The position numbers were made by a program, and so were the translations under genes. From positions 744,001 through 808,000 of the forward strand of contig WFMF01000002.1 of NCBI GenBank assembly GCA_011033025.1: a DNA stretch of 64,000 bases, in the 5' to 3' direction. A model generated the notes under the pieces. That model worked only from the letters and a program-made list of their open reading frames with translations. It did no database searches and was not told the DNA's origin. Each line of letters opens with the position of its first letter. Position 1 is the first letter of the stretch. Shown here one piece after another: positions 23,346 to 34,300 of the stretch. The DNA is from Beroe forskalii. Taxonomy: Eukaryota; Ctenophora; Nuda; Beroida; Beroidae.

Positions 23346-24584
23346 ATTTGACCAGATCTTCGTGAACGCCGCGCTGGGCATTTTCGTCAACGCGTGGTTT
23401 TTGTCGATAGGACACAATCAAATTTTCAAAAAATGTTGCTTCTTTTCGTCCATTTCTGCAGAACCACGCAAATCAAAGATAATAGGGGGCAATCGCATCG
23501 TCATCCGGTCATCGATCGACGAAGGGACTGATAAAGACGCGCAATTCACTTTTCAGTGAATTTATTTCAATTTATTTCTGTTTTATCGATCATTCGATCG
23601 CGATCGATCCATGTGTACACATATAGGTTAGCAAAACAAAAATTGTTATGGTGTCAATAATCAAATCCGGCATGCCCTAGCGTGCGCGGCTGCGCCAGTG
23701 CGCCGCGCAAATTTGAGATCTCGGACTTTTCAAATGCATTTGCATTGATTCTGTTGTCTCGGTGCATGCAATCAACTTTCGAGTCAATAAAAATGCGTAA
23801 CTGAGGTGTCGCAATTCAAATTGGATTTCCCTATTCGTAGGATGTTACCCGGTTACCGTAGCCTACCCTGCGCGCAACGTTCCAGTTCAACATTTGGATT
23901 TTGGTTAAACTTAAGGTCACATTTGTAAGCTCTGAGCTATCGCCCTTGTTTCTGTCCAAGTCAGAAGAAAGGGACGCATGAATTGCCGAAAAGATGAAGC
24001 ATGAAGTCCAAAATGTCAATTTGCAAATGTGGGACGTTACGCCGCGCGCGATCAGCCACCAAGGTAACTCAAACTGGTAAAATCCTGTCATCCAACGGCC
24101 AACTGGCTCAAAACCCGACAGTACACTTGGAGTAAAGAGTCTGATAATCCAATATTCCAGATTTAGTGTGAAAATTTTTCAATCTGTCGTGTCTCTATAT
24201 TTTCAGGAATTTGCACTGATTTGTTACCCATACGCGCGCGCGTCATTTGTTTTGCTATAGCTCTCATTTCCAGCGTCTCTATTTTTCTTACGCCGCGCAC
24301 TTGAGTATTTCAACAAGCTCTCGAGGAACGCTTGCGCAGTATCCCTCATTTTACCTTGAGCTCTATTTCGTAAATACACCATTTGCTGATAAATACACCT
24401 GCTAATTATCCTGACGTTCGATAGTGATGTATAGTTTAACTTGTTGAAATATTTTGTATAATTCCGACCAGGAGTGTTGTTTACGTTACGAACTGACTTA
24501 CTTTGTTTTAAATTCTGATTTGTACTAACTGCTTTTCTACAAGCTCTCTCGTTTACTATCATAATTCCGAACTATGGTCGTATC
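23346..24584. promoter_or_regulatory. Region upstream of the GAS2-like gene with CpG-rich patches
   Basis: Several CGCGCG clusters (about 23680-23710, 24038-24050, 24230-24242, 24290-24300) stand out in AT-rich DNA before the first coding exon. At 24523-24543 a TACTAAC-like branch site, pyrimidine run and ACAAG resemble a splice acceptor, so a 5' UTR intron may end at 24543. No TATA box is obvious. The promoter role is inferred from position and composition. Confidence 0.35.
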
Positions 24585-25373
24585 ATGACGTATTGTGATA
24601 TCGAGAGACCAGTTACCCCGAAAAGAAGACGATCCCCCGACAATAACTCAGAGACTTGTGAGAACCAACTCAATTTATCTGAAGAACCTGTTCTGATCCC
24701 CCTTCTTGAAGATTTAGCGATATGGTTGTCAGGGTTTCTCAGTGCTGAGATCTCCCCAGACAATTTCATCGAACTTTTCGAAGATGGCGTCCTCTTTTGT
24801 AAGCTTGCCAGCATTCTTCATCAAAAAGCAATCGAATATAAGGAGCGGACGAAACACTCGCATCCATTACCCAGTTACGCTATAAGAAAGTGGTATGAAA
24901 ACCCAAAGGTGGGTTCGTTCTTCTGTAGAGACAATGTTTGTAAATTTATAAACTGGTGCAAACAATTCGGGGTCCCGGAGATTTGCTTGTTTGAGTCAAA
25001 TGACATAGTGGAACATCGAACAGTTCGTGCATTACGGAACGTTTTAATCTGCTTACTGGACGTTGGTAAGATCGGTGTTAAGCACGGTATCGAGCCGTCA
25101 GAACTCGTTCGAATGGACCTTGAAATCGAGCAGGAGATCCAGGCGGAGTTGCTGCGAGCCAAGAAAGCCTCGGAGCAGCACCACCGGCAGGCTCGTGGGA
25201 GCTCCAGGATCCCGGGCTCATCCCTCAACTCGTCCCTTGCCTCTTCCTCCGAACCGCCTTCCAGCGAGGAAGAGGCTGAAGAGTCAGAGGAGGAAGCCCC
25301 CGTCTCCAGTCCGGAGCCTAACGAGGAGGAACTCGAGCGGATACGAATCAAACTGCTGTCTCTACACGAACAG
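24585..25373 (+). CDS. GAS2-like exon 1: calponin-homology domain and one SxIP motif
   Basis: 263 codons, donor GAACAG|gtgagc in phase 0. The frame stays open upstream to a TGA at 24516, and the ATG at 24585 is the first in-frame methionine. Residues about 40-190 are a GAS2-type CH domain: [71 protein letters not shown], then [20 protein letters not shown], the conserved GAS2 block after the CH domain. Residues 200-260 are Ser/Glu-rich and contain SRIP (about 25204-25215), an SxIP EB1-binding motif. An antisense frame of 205 codons here is a shadow. Confidence 0.95.
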
Positions 25374-28300
25374 GTGAGCTGCATTCTATCGCAGAGCGTT
25401 TTAGTGGTTTTTATGATTTCGCAATCTGCCCTATCGATCATTTCCTTCCTATCGATCATTTTGATTTCACCCACTCGTATTATTATCTTCATTTAGCTTG
25501 CACTGGGCAGATATGTCCTTGATTTCTGCCTCCTTACTTCCTTATTCCATTGGCTTTGATATATCTTTCCTACTTACAGAACTTTCTTGCACAGTACAGA
25601 TCATACGATCTTTTGAGTGCGTGTTATACAGTTATCTAATTACTCTCCTCGTATAATTGATACATTTCTAAAACCACTTTTAAATTCCGGATTTTCTCGG
25701 TGGTTTGTGAAACACCATCTTACAATATTAAAATTCATCCAACTTTATTGATTGCACTGTATTCATGCATAATAAAATCATATGATTTGGCATAACAAGA
25801 TACTTTCGAGTGACTACTCTTAAAAATTCTCTTCTGAAACGATATTTTTTTGCCGATTATACACGCTCACACAACCTCGCGTCACAAATTGCCTTTAATT
25901 GGTGGTCTCAGTGCAATTTGCCGGGCTCTGTCTGCAGAGAATGTCATTGGCTATCAATTTAGCAGGAGCTCCCTCATTTTGTGTGATAGGAGTTCGTGTG
26001 ATCTAATAATCCAATATCGCATTGTCCGTATTGATCTCTAAACGGCAATGCCATCGCGAACTAATTGCTTAACAAGTTTAGAATATTCCAAATTATCTGT
26101 ATGTATGGGATAACAAACTTTGGGTCTCAGTCTCATTTTATTACTTTCCCATAACTTAATGCAATGACCTGGGAGCTGCTGGAGAAATGAACTTTTATCA
26201 CACTGCCATGTAACGGTGCTCGTTAGAGATCTATTTTTACCTACATCAGTCAAAAACTGGCACTCATTCAAGAAAGTCACAATCACTGTGATGTCCCCAT
26301 CACTCTTATCTGAATGAGATTGCTCACCTTTCATGGGGGCGCTTCTCCGGTTCTGTATGGTGGACATGGCAAGCGGAAATGAGTTTTCTTGATAAATTAT
26401 GTGCGCCTTTTTCCTTGTAGGCTGTTTTGATGCATTTTTGAATACGATCCCGAAATACCCTGTCTAGAATCTACGAGAGTTTCCAATTCCCAACTGATTA
26501 AATGAAGGATAATTTCTTCCCTGTGGAGAAGACAAAGTATTTTGCCGTGAGATAATTGCTTGACCAGACTCTCACTTGGAATGGATTTTTACCCCGTTTA
26601 TATGGGTTAATTGCAATACCCCGGCTATTTTTAGGGCGGTGTAAAGCTAATCAGAGTACTTTGTAATTACGGAGGTGGCAATTAAAAGCCGGAGTGTTAA
26701 TCACTCTGTTCAAGCACACAGTACCAGCGTGTTTTAACACTCAAACGAACACTTACACAAACACACGTGGAACTCACTTCTGATACTAATAGAGATATTA
26801 CAAAGAGCTTCGTGTACAATAATATTCCATAATATAATCACAGAAGTTTTACTGGATTTTCAAAGGCAGCTACCATTCGTTTGGCGTACTTGGTACAGCT
26901 TTGCTCCGATCAAAACAATTCCGATCGTCAAAAAACTACCGATGTCTTTGATAAAAACACATATTTTCCTTTCTTTCACTTCGTTTCGAAGATCATCATA
27001 ATGATACTGTTTGTTGACCCCATTATATAAAAGAGCTATCTTTCAAAACGGCCTTGTTTTTGCCAAGTTTCATGTGCTCTCTGGAGCTTATTGAATATTT
27101 CTCAGTTATATTAACAGTTAAAACTCGTGATATATAAACAATATTCGAGGTGAACCACGGGCTTTTAAAACTGGTTTTAAATACTCAAAACAAGCTGCTA
27201 AGTCAATGCTTATTATTTTGTGCTCTGGCAAGCTGACTTTCGGTACGCTTCCCTCACAGTACTGCACACCACTTTAAAATAGCGAGGGTGTTCAGAGGGG
27301 CGATACTTTTGAACTTTCAGGTTGACATAGGACCGCCAAAATGGGACAATTTTAACATTTTAATAAATATACGCCTCCTCAAACAGCTCATATGAGGATA
27401 AGAATGATAATGATTATGAGAAATATATTACGATGGCAATAATGCAATATGATATTTGACTTGGTGTGCAATTAATCAGTAATTCGTAAAATCGTTACAA
27501 TTTACGAATTGAGATAATCGAAAAAACTTTTCCCATTTTTCACTGGATTGTCGGATTTTCATGAAATTTTTTTCCTCTGAAAGGTATTGCTATTTGGCGT
27601 CTGATGCACGTTTTATCAATACAAATTTCAATTATTTCTTTGCAAAAATTTTGATAGTTTTTCGAAAAATGATACTTGGCCCATTTTCACATTTTTGAAG
27701 AAAATTTTTGGGCTATGTTACTTAGCCCTCTAATTTTGTTACAAAAATATGGGCTAAGATATATAGCCCAGAAAATCTATTTTTAAAACACCCATAGTTT
27801 GGGCCATGTTATTTGGCCCACATATTTCTGTCAATAGTTCTTAGTTTATTAAACTTGGCCCATTTATTTCCCTTTGGTAAGTTACATGGACCAGAAAAAC
27901 GCTTTAAACCCGATTCCAATGTCAGTTGGCCCACTGAATTCTATAATTGAAAAACGCTGTATCCAGACTCAGAGTGTGTCTGCAGAACACTTAAAAGCGC
28001 CCTTGATTGCACTCCAAATCGCCTCCAAGCTCCCCAGATCGCTTCAAAGCCCTCCAAATCGCTTCCATTGGGAGCAATTTGGAGGGCTTTGATGCAAGGA
28101 GCGCTTGCAAGTTATCAGGAGCGCTTTGAAGAGCTTGGAAGTTCCAAGCTCTTCAAAGCGCTCCTGATAACTTGCAAGCACTCCAGATCACTTTCAAGCG
28201 GTTATGATTGCTTTCAAACAATAATGATCGCTTTCAAGCGCTTATAATTGCGTCAAAGCTCTCCTGGTTGCTTTCAAGCGCTCAAAATCACTTCGTTACT

Positions 28301-31300
28301 CTCCGGATTGCTTCAAAGCTCTCCTGATTGCTTCCAAGTGCTCATGAATACTTCCAAGCGCTCCTGAGTGCTTACAATTGCTCCTGACTCTTTCCAAGTG
28401 CTCCTGGTCACCTTCAACACTCCGTATTGCTTCTAAGTGCTCCTGATTACTTGCAATCGCTCCAGATTGCTTTAAAGCGCCCCTGACTCTTCCCAAGAGC
28501 TCCTGATTGCTTAAAACCACTCCTGATTGCTTTCAAGCGCTCCTGATTGCTTCCCAGCGCTCATGACGGCTTCCAAGCTCCTGAGTGCTTACAATAGCTC
28601 TTGATTGCTTCCAAGCGCTCCTTATCGCTTTCAAGCAATGCTTCAAATCGCCTCTAAGCGCTCCTGATTGCTTCCGGGCACTCCTGGGTGCTTCAATTCA
28701 CTCTAGATTACTCCTGAAGTGCTCCTGATTGCTTTCAAGCGCTCCTGATTGCTTTCAAGCGCTCCATATTGCTTTCAAGCGCTCTGATGGCTTCAAGCGC
28801 TCCTGATTGCTTCCAAGCGCTCCTTATCGCTTCTGTGGCTCCTGATCACTTCCAAGCGCTCTTGATTGCTTCTGAAGTGCTCCTTACTGCTTTCAAGCGC
28901 TCCTGATTGCTTTCAAGCGCTCCATATTGCTTTCAAGCGCTCCTGATCACTTCCAAGCGCTCTTGATTGCTTCCAGGCACTCCTGGGTGCTTCCAATCAC
29001 TCTAGATTACTCCTGAAGTGCTCCTTACTGCTTCCAAGCGCTCCTGATTGCTTTCAAGCGCTCCTTATCGCTTCTGTGCGCTCCTGATCACTTCCAAGCG
29101 CTCTTGATCGCTTCCAACTCCTGGGTCTTCAATCGCTTTCTAGTTTACTCCTGAAGTATTCCTTACTGCTTCCAAGCGCTCCTGATTGCTTTCTGGCGCT
29201 CCTGATTGCTTTCAAGCGCTCCTGAATGCTTCAAGCGCTCCTTATCGCTTCTGTGCGCTCCTGATCACTTCAAGCGCTCTTGATTGCTTCCGGGCACTCC
29301 TGGGTGCTTCCAATCACTCTAGATTACTCCTGAAGTGGTCCTTACTGCTCAGATTGCTTTCAAGCGCTCCTGATTGCTTCCAAGCGCTCCTTATCGCTTC
29401 TGTGCGCTCCTGATCACTTCAAGCGCTCTTGATTGCTTCCGGGCACTCCTGGGTGCTTCCAATCACTCTAGATTACTTCCAAAGTGGTACTGCTTCCAAG
29501 CGCTCCTGATTGCTTTCAAGCGCTCCTGATTGCTTTCAAGCGCTCCTTATCGCTTCTGTGCGCTCCTGATCACTTCAAGCGCTCTTGATTGCTTCCGGGC
29601 ACTCCTGGTGCTTCCAATCACTCTAGATTACTCCTGAAGTGCTCCTTACTGCTCAGATTGCTTTCAAGCGCTCCTGATTGCTTCCAAGCGCTCCTTATCA
29701 CTTCAAGCGCTCTTGATTGCTTCCGGGCACTGCTGGGTGCTTCCAATCACTCTAGACTTATAGATTACCTTTCGAGCGCTCCTTACTGCTTCCAAGCGCT
29801 CCTGATTGCTTTCAAGCGCTCCTGATTGCTTTCAAGCGCTCCTGATTGCTTTCAAGCGCTCCTTATCGCTTCTGTGCGCTCCTGATCACTTCCAAGCGCT
29901 CTTGATTGCTTCCGGGCACTCCTGGGTGCTTCCAATCACTCTAGATTACTCCTGAAGTGCTCCTTACTGCTCCAGATTGCTTTCAAGCGCTCCTGATTGC
30001 TTTCAAGCGCTCCTTATCGCTTCTGTGCGCTCCTGATCACTTCCAAGCGCTCTTGATTGCTTCCGGGCACTGCTGGGTGCTTCCAATCACTCTAGACTTA
30101 TAGATTACCCTTGAAGTGCTCCTTACTGCTTCCAAGCGCTCCTGATTGCTTTCAAGCACTCCTGATTGCTTTCAAGCGCTCCTTAATGCTTCCAAGCGCT
30201 CCTTATTGCTTCTGCGCGCTCCTGATCACTTCCAAGCGCTCTTGATTGCTTCCGGGCACTGCTGGGTGCTTCCAATCACTCTAGATTACTCCTGAAGTGG
30301 TCCTTACTGCTCCAGATTGCTTTCAAGCGCTCCTGATTGCTTCCAAGCGCTCCTTATCGCTTCTGTGCGCTCATGATCACTTCCAAGCGCTCTTGATTGC
30401 TTCCGGGCACTGCTGGGTGCTTCCTATCACTCTAGACTTCTAGATTACTCTTGAAGTGCTCCTTTCTGCTTCCAAGCGCTCCTGATTGCTTTCAAGCGCT
30501 CCTGATTGCTTTCAAGCGCTCCTTATTGCTTCTCTGCGCTCCTGATCACTTCGAAGCGCTCTTGATCGATTCTGAGCACTCTTAGCTACTTCAAATTGCT
30601 CCAGATTGCTTCCAATTGCTCCAGATTGCTTCCAATCGCTCCAAATTGCTTTCAAGCACCCCTGACTGCTGCCAAGCACTCCTCATTGCTTCCAAACGCT
30701 TCTGATTGCTTTCATACACTCCTGATTGCTTTCAAGCGCTCTTGATTGCTTCCAAGCGCTTCTGAGTGCTTCCAATTGCTCCAGATTGCTCCCAAGCATT
30801 CCTGACTGCTTCCCAGCGCCCCTGATCGCTTTCAAGCGCTCCTTTGATCGCTTCTGTTTGCTCCTGATCGCTTCCAAGTGCTCATGATTGCTTTCAAGCA
30901 CTCCTTATTGCTTCTTTTCGCTCCTGATCACTTCCAAGCGCTCTTTATTGCTTCTGAGCACTCCTAGCTCCTTCCAATCGCTCCAGATTGCTTCCAAATG
31001 CTCCAGATTGCTTTCAAGCGCCCCTGACTGCTGCCAAGCACTCCTGATTGCTTTCAAGCGCTCCTGATTGATTTCAAGCGCTCTTGATTGCTTCCAAGCG
31101 CTTCTGAGTGCTTCCAATTGCTCAAGATTGCTCCCAAGCATTCCTGACTGCTTCCAAGCGCTCCTGGTTGCTTTCTGGTGCCCAGATTGCTTCCCAGCGC
31201 CCCTGATCGCTTCTGTTTGCTCCTGATCCCTTCCAAGCGCTCATGATTGATTTCAAGCGCTCCTCATTGCTTCTGTGCGCTCCTGATCACTTCCAAGCGC

Positions 31301-34300
31301 TCTTTATTGCTACTGAGCACTCCTAGCTCCTTCCAATCGCTCCAGATTGCTTCCAATAGCTCCAGATTGCTTCCAAATGCTCCAGATTGATTTCAAGCAC
31401 CCCTGACTGCTGCCAAGCACTCCTGATTGCTTTCAAGCGCTCCTGATTGATTTCAAGCGCTCTTGATTGCTTTCAAGCGCTCCTTATTGCTTCTGTGCGC
31501 TCCTGATCACTTCCAAGCGCTCTTGATTGCTTCTGAGCACTCCTAGCTCCTTCCAATCGCTCCAGATTGCTTCCAATTGCTCCAGATTGCTTCCAATTGC
31601 TCCAGATTGCTTCCAATCGCTCCAGATTGCTTTCAAGCGCTCCTGATAGCTTCCTAGCCCTCCTGATCGCTTCCAAGCACTCCTTATAACTACTAATATG
31701 TAGGTTTAAGAGTATTGAAGGCTATTGAAGCAATCCGAAGTAGTCCGAAGAGTGAAGAGCTGATCTGAGTCAGTGATTCACCCATAGGCGTTCTGAAGTG
31801 CTTGGAGCACTCTGATATGCTTGGAAGTGGTCTTGACACTTGGAAGCTAAAAGGAGCACTTGGAAACGCTATTATGGGCTTTGAAGGCGGAAGCAATCAG
31901 GAGCGCTATGAAGCGATCAGGAGCACTTGGAGGCGGCCAGGTGTGCATGGAACGAAACAAGGGGGTTTGGATTTTGGAACAAAGCAAGATCGCCTGGAGA
32001 CGGTCAAAAGCGCTTGGAAGTGATCAAGTGCGTTTGGAAACAATCAGGAGGCCTTAGAAGCGATCAGGAGCGCTTTGAAGCGATCAGGAGCGCTTGGAAG
32101 CGATCAGGAGCGCTTGGAAGCGATCAGGAGTGCTTGGAAGTAGTCAGGAGCGCTTTGAAGCGACCAAGAGCGCTAAGAAGCGATCTGGAGACCTTGGAAA
32201 CAATCTGCAAAGCTTGGAAGCGATCAAAAGCGCTTGGAACGGGAAGCGATCACGAGCACTTGGAAGTGCTCTGGAGCACTTGCCACTTGGAAGCGATCGA
32301 GAGCATTTGGTAGCGCCCTGGTGGGCTAAGAGCAATCAGGAGTACTAGGCAGAAACCAGGAGCACCTTGAAGCAAGCAGGAGCGCCTGTAAGCAATCTGG
32401 AAAGCTTGGAAGTGATCTGGGAAGCTTAGAAGTGCGTGTAAGCAATGTGGAGCACTTGGAAGCTATAGCGAGTACTTGGAAGCACTTGGAAGCGACTACA
32501 CGCGCTTTGAAGTGATCAGGAGGATATGAAACCGATCAGGGGCGCTTGGAAGCAATTAGGAAGAATTCGAGGCGACCAGGAGTGCTTGGAAACATTTTGG
32601 AGGGCTTTGAAGCGATCTGGAGAGCTTGGAAGCCATCTGGAAGTTTTTTGAGAGGCTAGGAAGGCTAGGAAGTCATTTGGAGCACTTGGAAACGATCCAG
32701 AGAACTGGGGAACAATCTAGAGAGCTTGGAAGCAGGTGGAGCACATGGAAGCGATCTGGAGAGCTTTGGCGTGATCCGGTGTGTTTGCAAGTTTGGAAAG
32801 CGTTCTATGGACTTATGGCGTTACTGAATTGCTGAGATTCTGTGAAATCATGATGAAGTGCTGAGGCGTATTATGGAGTGTTATATGAAGTCCTTTCAAA
32901 TTGTATTCTAGATACTAAGGACCATTTCTGTGTTGGCACTTGGCAGGCTCATCGTTTGACTTCCTAGGTTATGATCAACCAGTTCTATGGACATAACTTA
33001 CAATTATACTCAGTTTCTGTCTACTGAAGATGTTGGTTCCTACGAAAGATTAGACACAGAAGAGCTTAGCTCTTATGCTGCCTCAAGAGGAAGCGATGTG
33101 TTTTTGAATCTTGAGTGCTATGAAGGGTTCTGTTACATTGTGCGTTTGGAAGCATTCGAAGTCGCTCGGGATCTTTCTGTTCACCTGACAGTTTTGATTT
33201 TTCAGCTGCTTGCTTCTCAGATCATGACTCTGTAGTAAAAGACAAATTAATAACTGGCAACTGCCATGGAATCACGCATTGTGAGGCTCCCATGGAGAAT
33301 GTTTTTTATACAAATCTTATAAACTTTGACTTAGGTTAGCAGATGGCCCAAAAATACATATTTTGCCATAATCAATAAGCCTGAATTTGTAACCTCATAT
33401 TTGTGCAATAATGGGCTATGTTGACTTAGACCATATGAAACAGGCAAATTCGTATATGTAATTCTCAGAAAAATGGGCCATGTTAACTTAGCCCACATGA
33501 AAAATGACAATGTTTCATTAAAAAGCGGGCTATGTAAGATGGCCCAAATTCTGGCCTGGAATGACTAAGATTTTGTGGTGGTCTAAGTAACATGGCCCAG
33601 TATTTACTAGAAATTTCAGTATGATCCCCGAGCTAAGTTATTTAGCCCGTTCTTGCATTACAGATTTTAAATATCATGATAGTCCATGTTTCATAGCCCG
33701 TTCTTGCATTTTGAAAAATTTGAAAAATTTTTCAAAAAGTCTCAGATTCTTTCAAAATTTTTGACAATGGCTCCTCTCGGTCTATATTCCAACTTTCATG
33801 GTGTGATATCTGGCAGGAATTACGGAGCAAGTTCATCCCATCTTCCAAAGTGCTCGTAATTCACTTTCCCCTGCTAATTCAATATCTGATCTACTTTAGA
33901 AGTAATGGTCTAGATCTCATATCAAGAAGTACCTACACCTTATCTGATTTACATGCATGATGGGCTAATGGTTTCATTTCTAATTACCTCTAATGTATTG
34001 TCTAGGAAGTCCAGCAATACAATTATTGTATTCCAATTTGCAGTACATAAGTACACAGCTGGAGTAATTGAGTAATTGTGCAGGTAGTAGTATCAGTTTA
34101 CAGAATCCAGACGGTAGACGGCAGGTATTGCAGCAGAAGGTAATTTGAGAGCGTCATTTAGCGTGTTTCATTACGACACTGTAAAACTAGAGTGAAATTA
34201 ACACCTGACACCCTAATGATGATCATCAAGTTGATACAAACCCCACTAACTGCTACATTGAAATTACCAATGTAGGTCGTTATCTTTGAATTGTTTAAGG

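Larger units (their letters stand above)
27480..33850. repeat. Composite fold-back-like structure inside GAS2-like intron 1
   Basis: From outside to inside: A/T-rich flanks with runs such as CAAAAATTTTGA on both sides in opposite orientation; clusters of GGGCYAWGT...RGCCC dyads (27705-27900 and 33345-33700); then a 20-bp minisatellite that is mainly in one orientation at 28142-31690 and in the other at 31790-32800, with a unique spacer of about 90 bp between. The layout resembles fold-back transposons, whose long inverted ends are built from short tandem repeats. I found neither a transposase nor a convincing target duplication, so the class is inference. Confidence 0.6.

Noticed and set aside
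24224-24562. 112-codon minus-strand frame next to the GAS2-like start
   Set aside because: No domain; it overlaps the likely 5' region of the GAS2-like gene and a splice-acceptor-like site.
24523-24584. Splice acceptor at 24543 taken as proof that gene 2 and the GAS2-like gene are one transcription unit
   Set aside because: The frame can be extended upstream to the acceptor, but a 5' UTR intron explains it as well, and gene 2 has a possible own stop and poly(A) signal.
24875-25492. 205-codon minus-strand frame
   Set aside because: Antisense shadow of the CH-domain exon, whose sense strand has clear homology and splice sites.
26038-26367. 109-codon minus-strand frame in GAS2-like intron 1
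   Set aside because: No recognisable domain and no convincing splice or start context.
28142-31690. CRISPR-like look of a regular array
   Set aside because: Units are contiguous without unique spacers and the context is an animal intron.
28296-32350. Many frames of 60-128 codons with [17 protein letters not shown]-like periodic peptides on both strands
   Set aside because: The 20-bp unit gives a 20-residue period in every frame; similar frames occur in both orientations, so no coding constraint.
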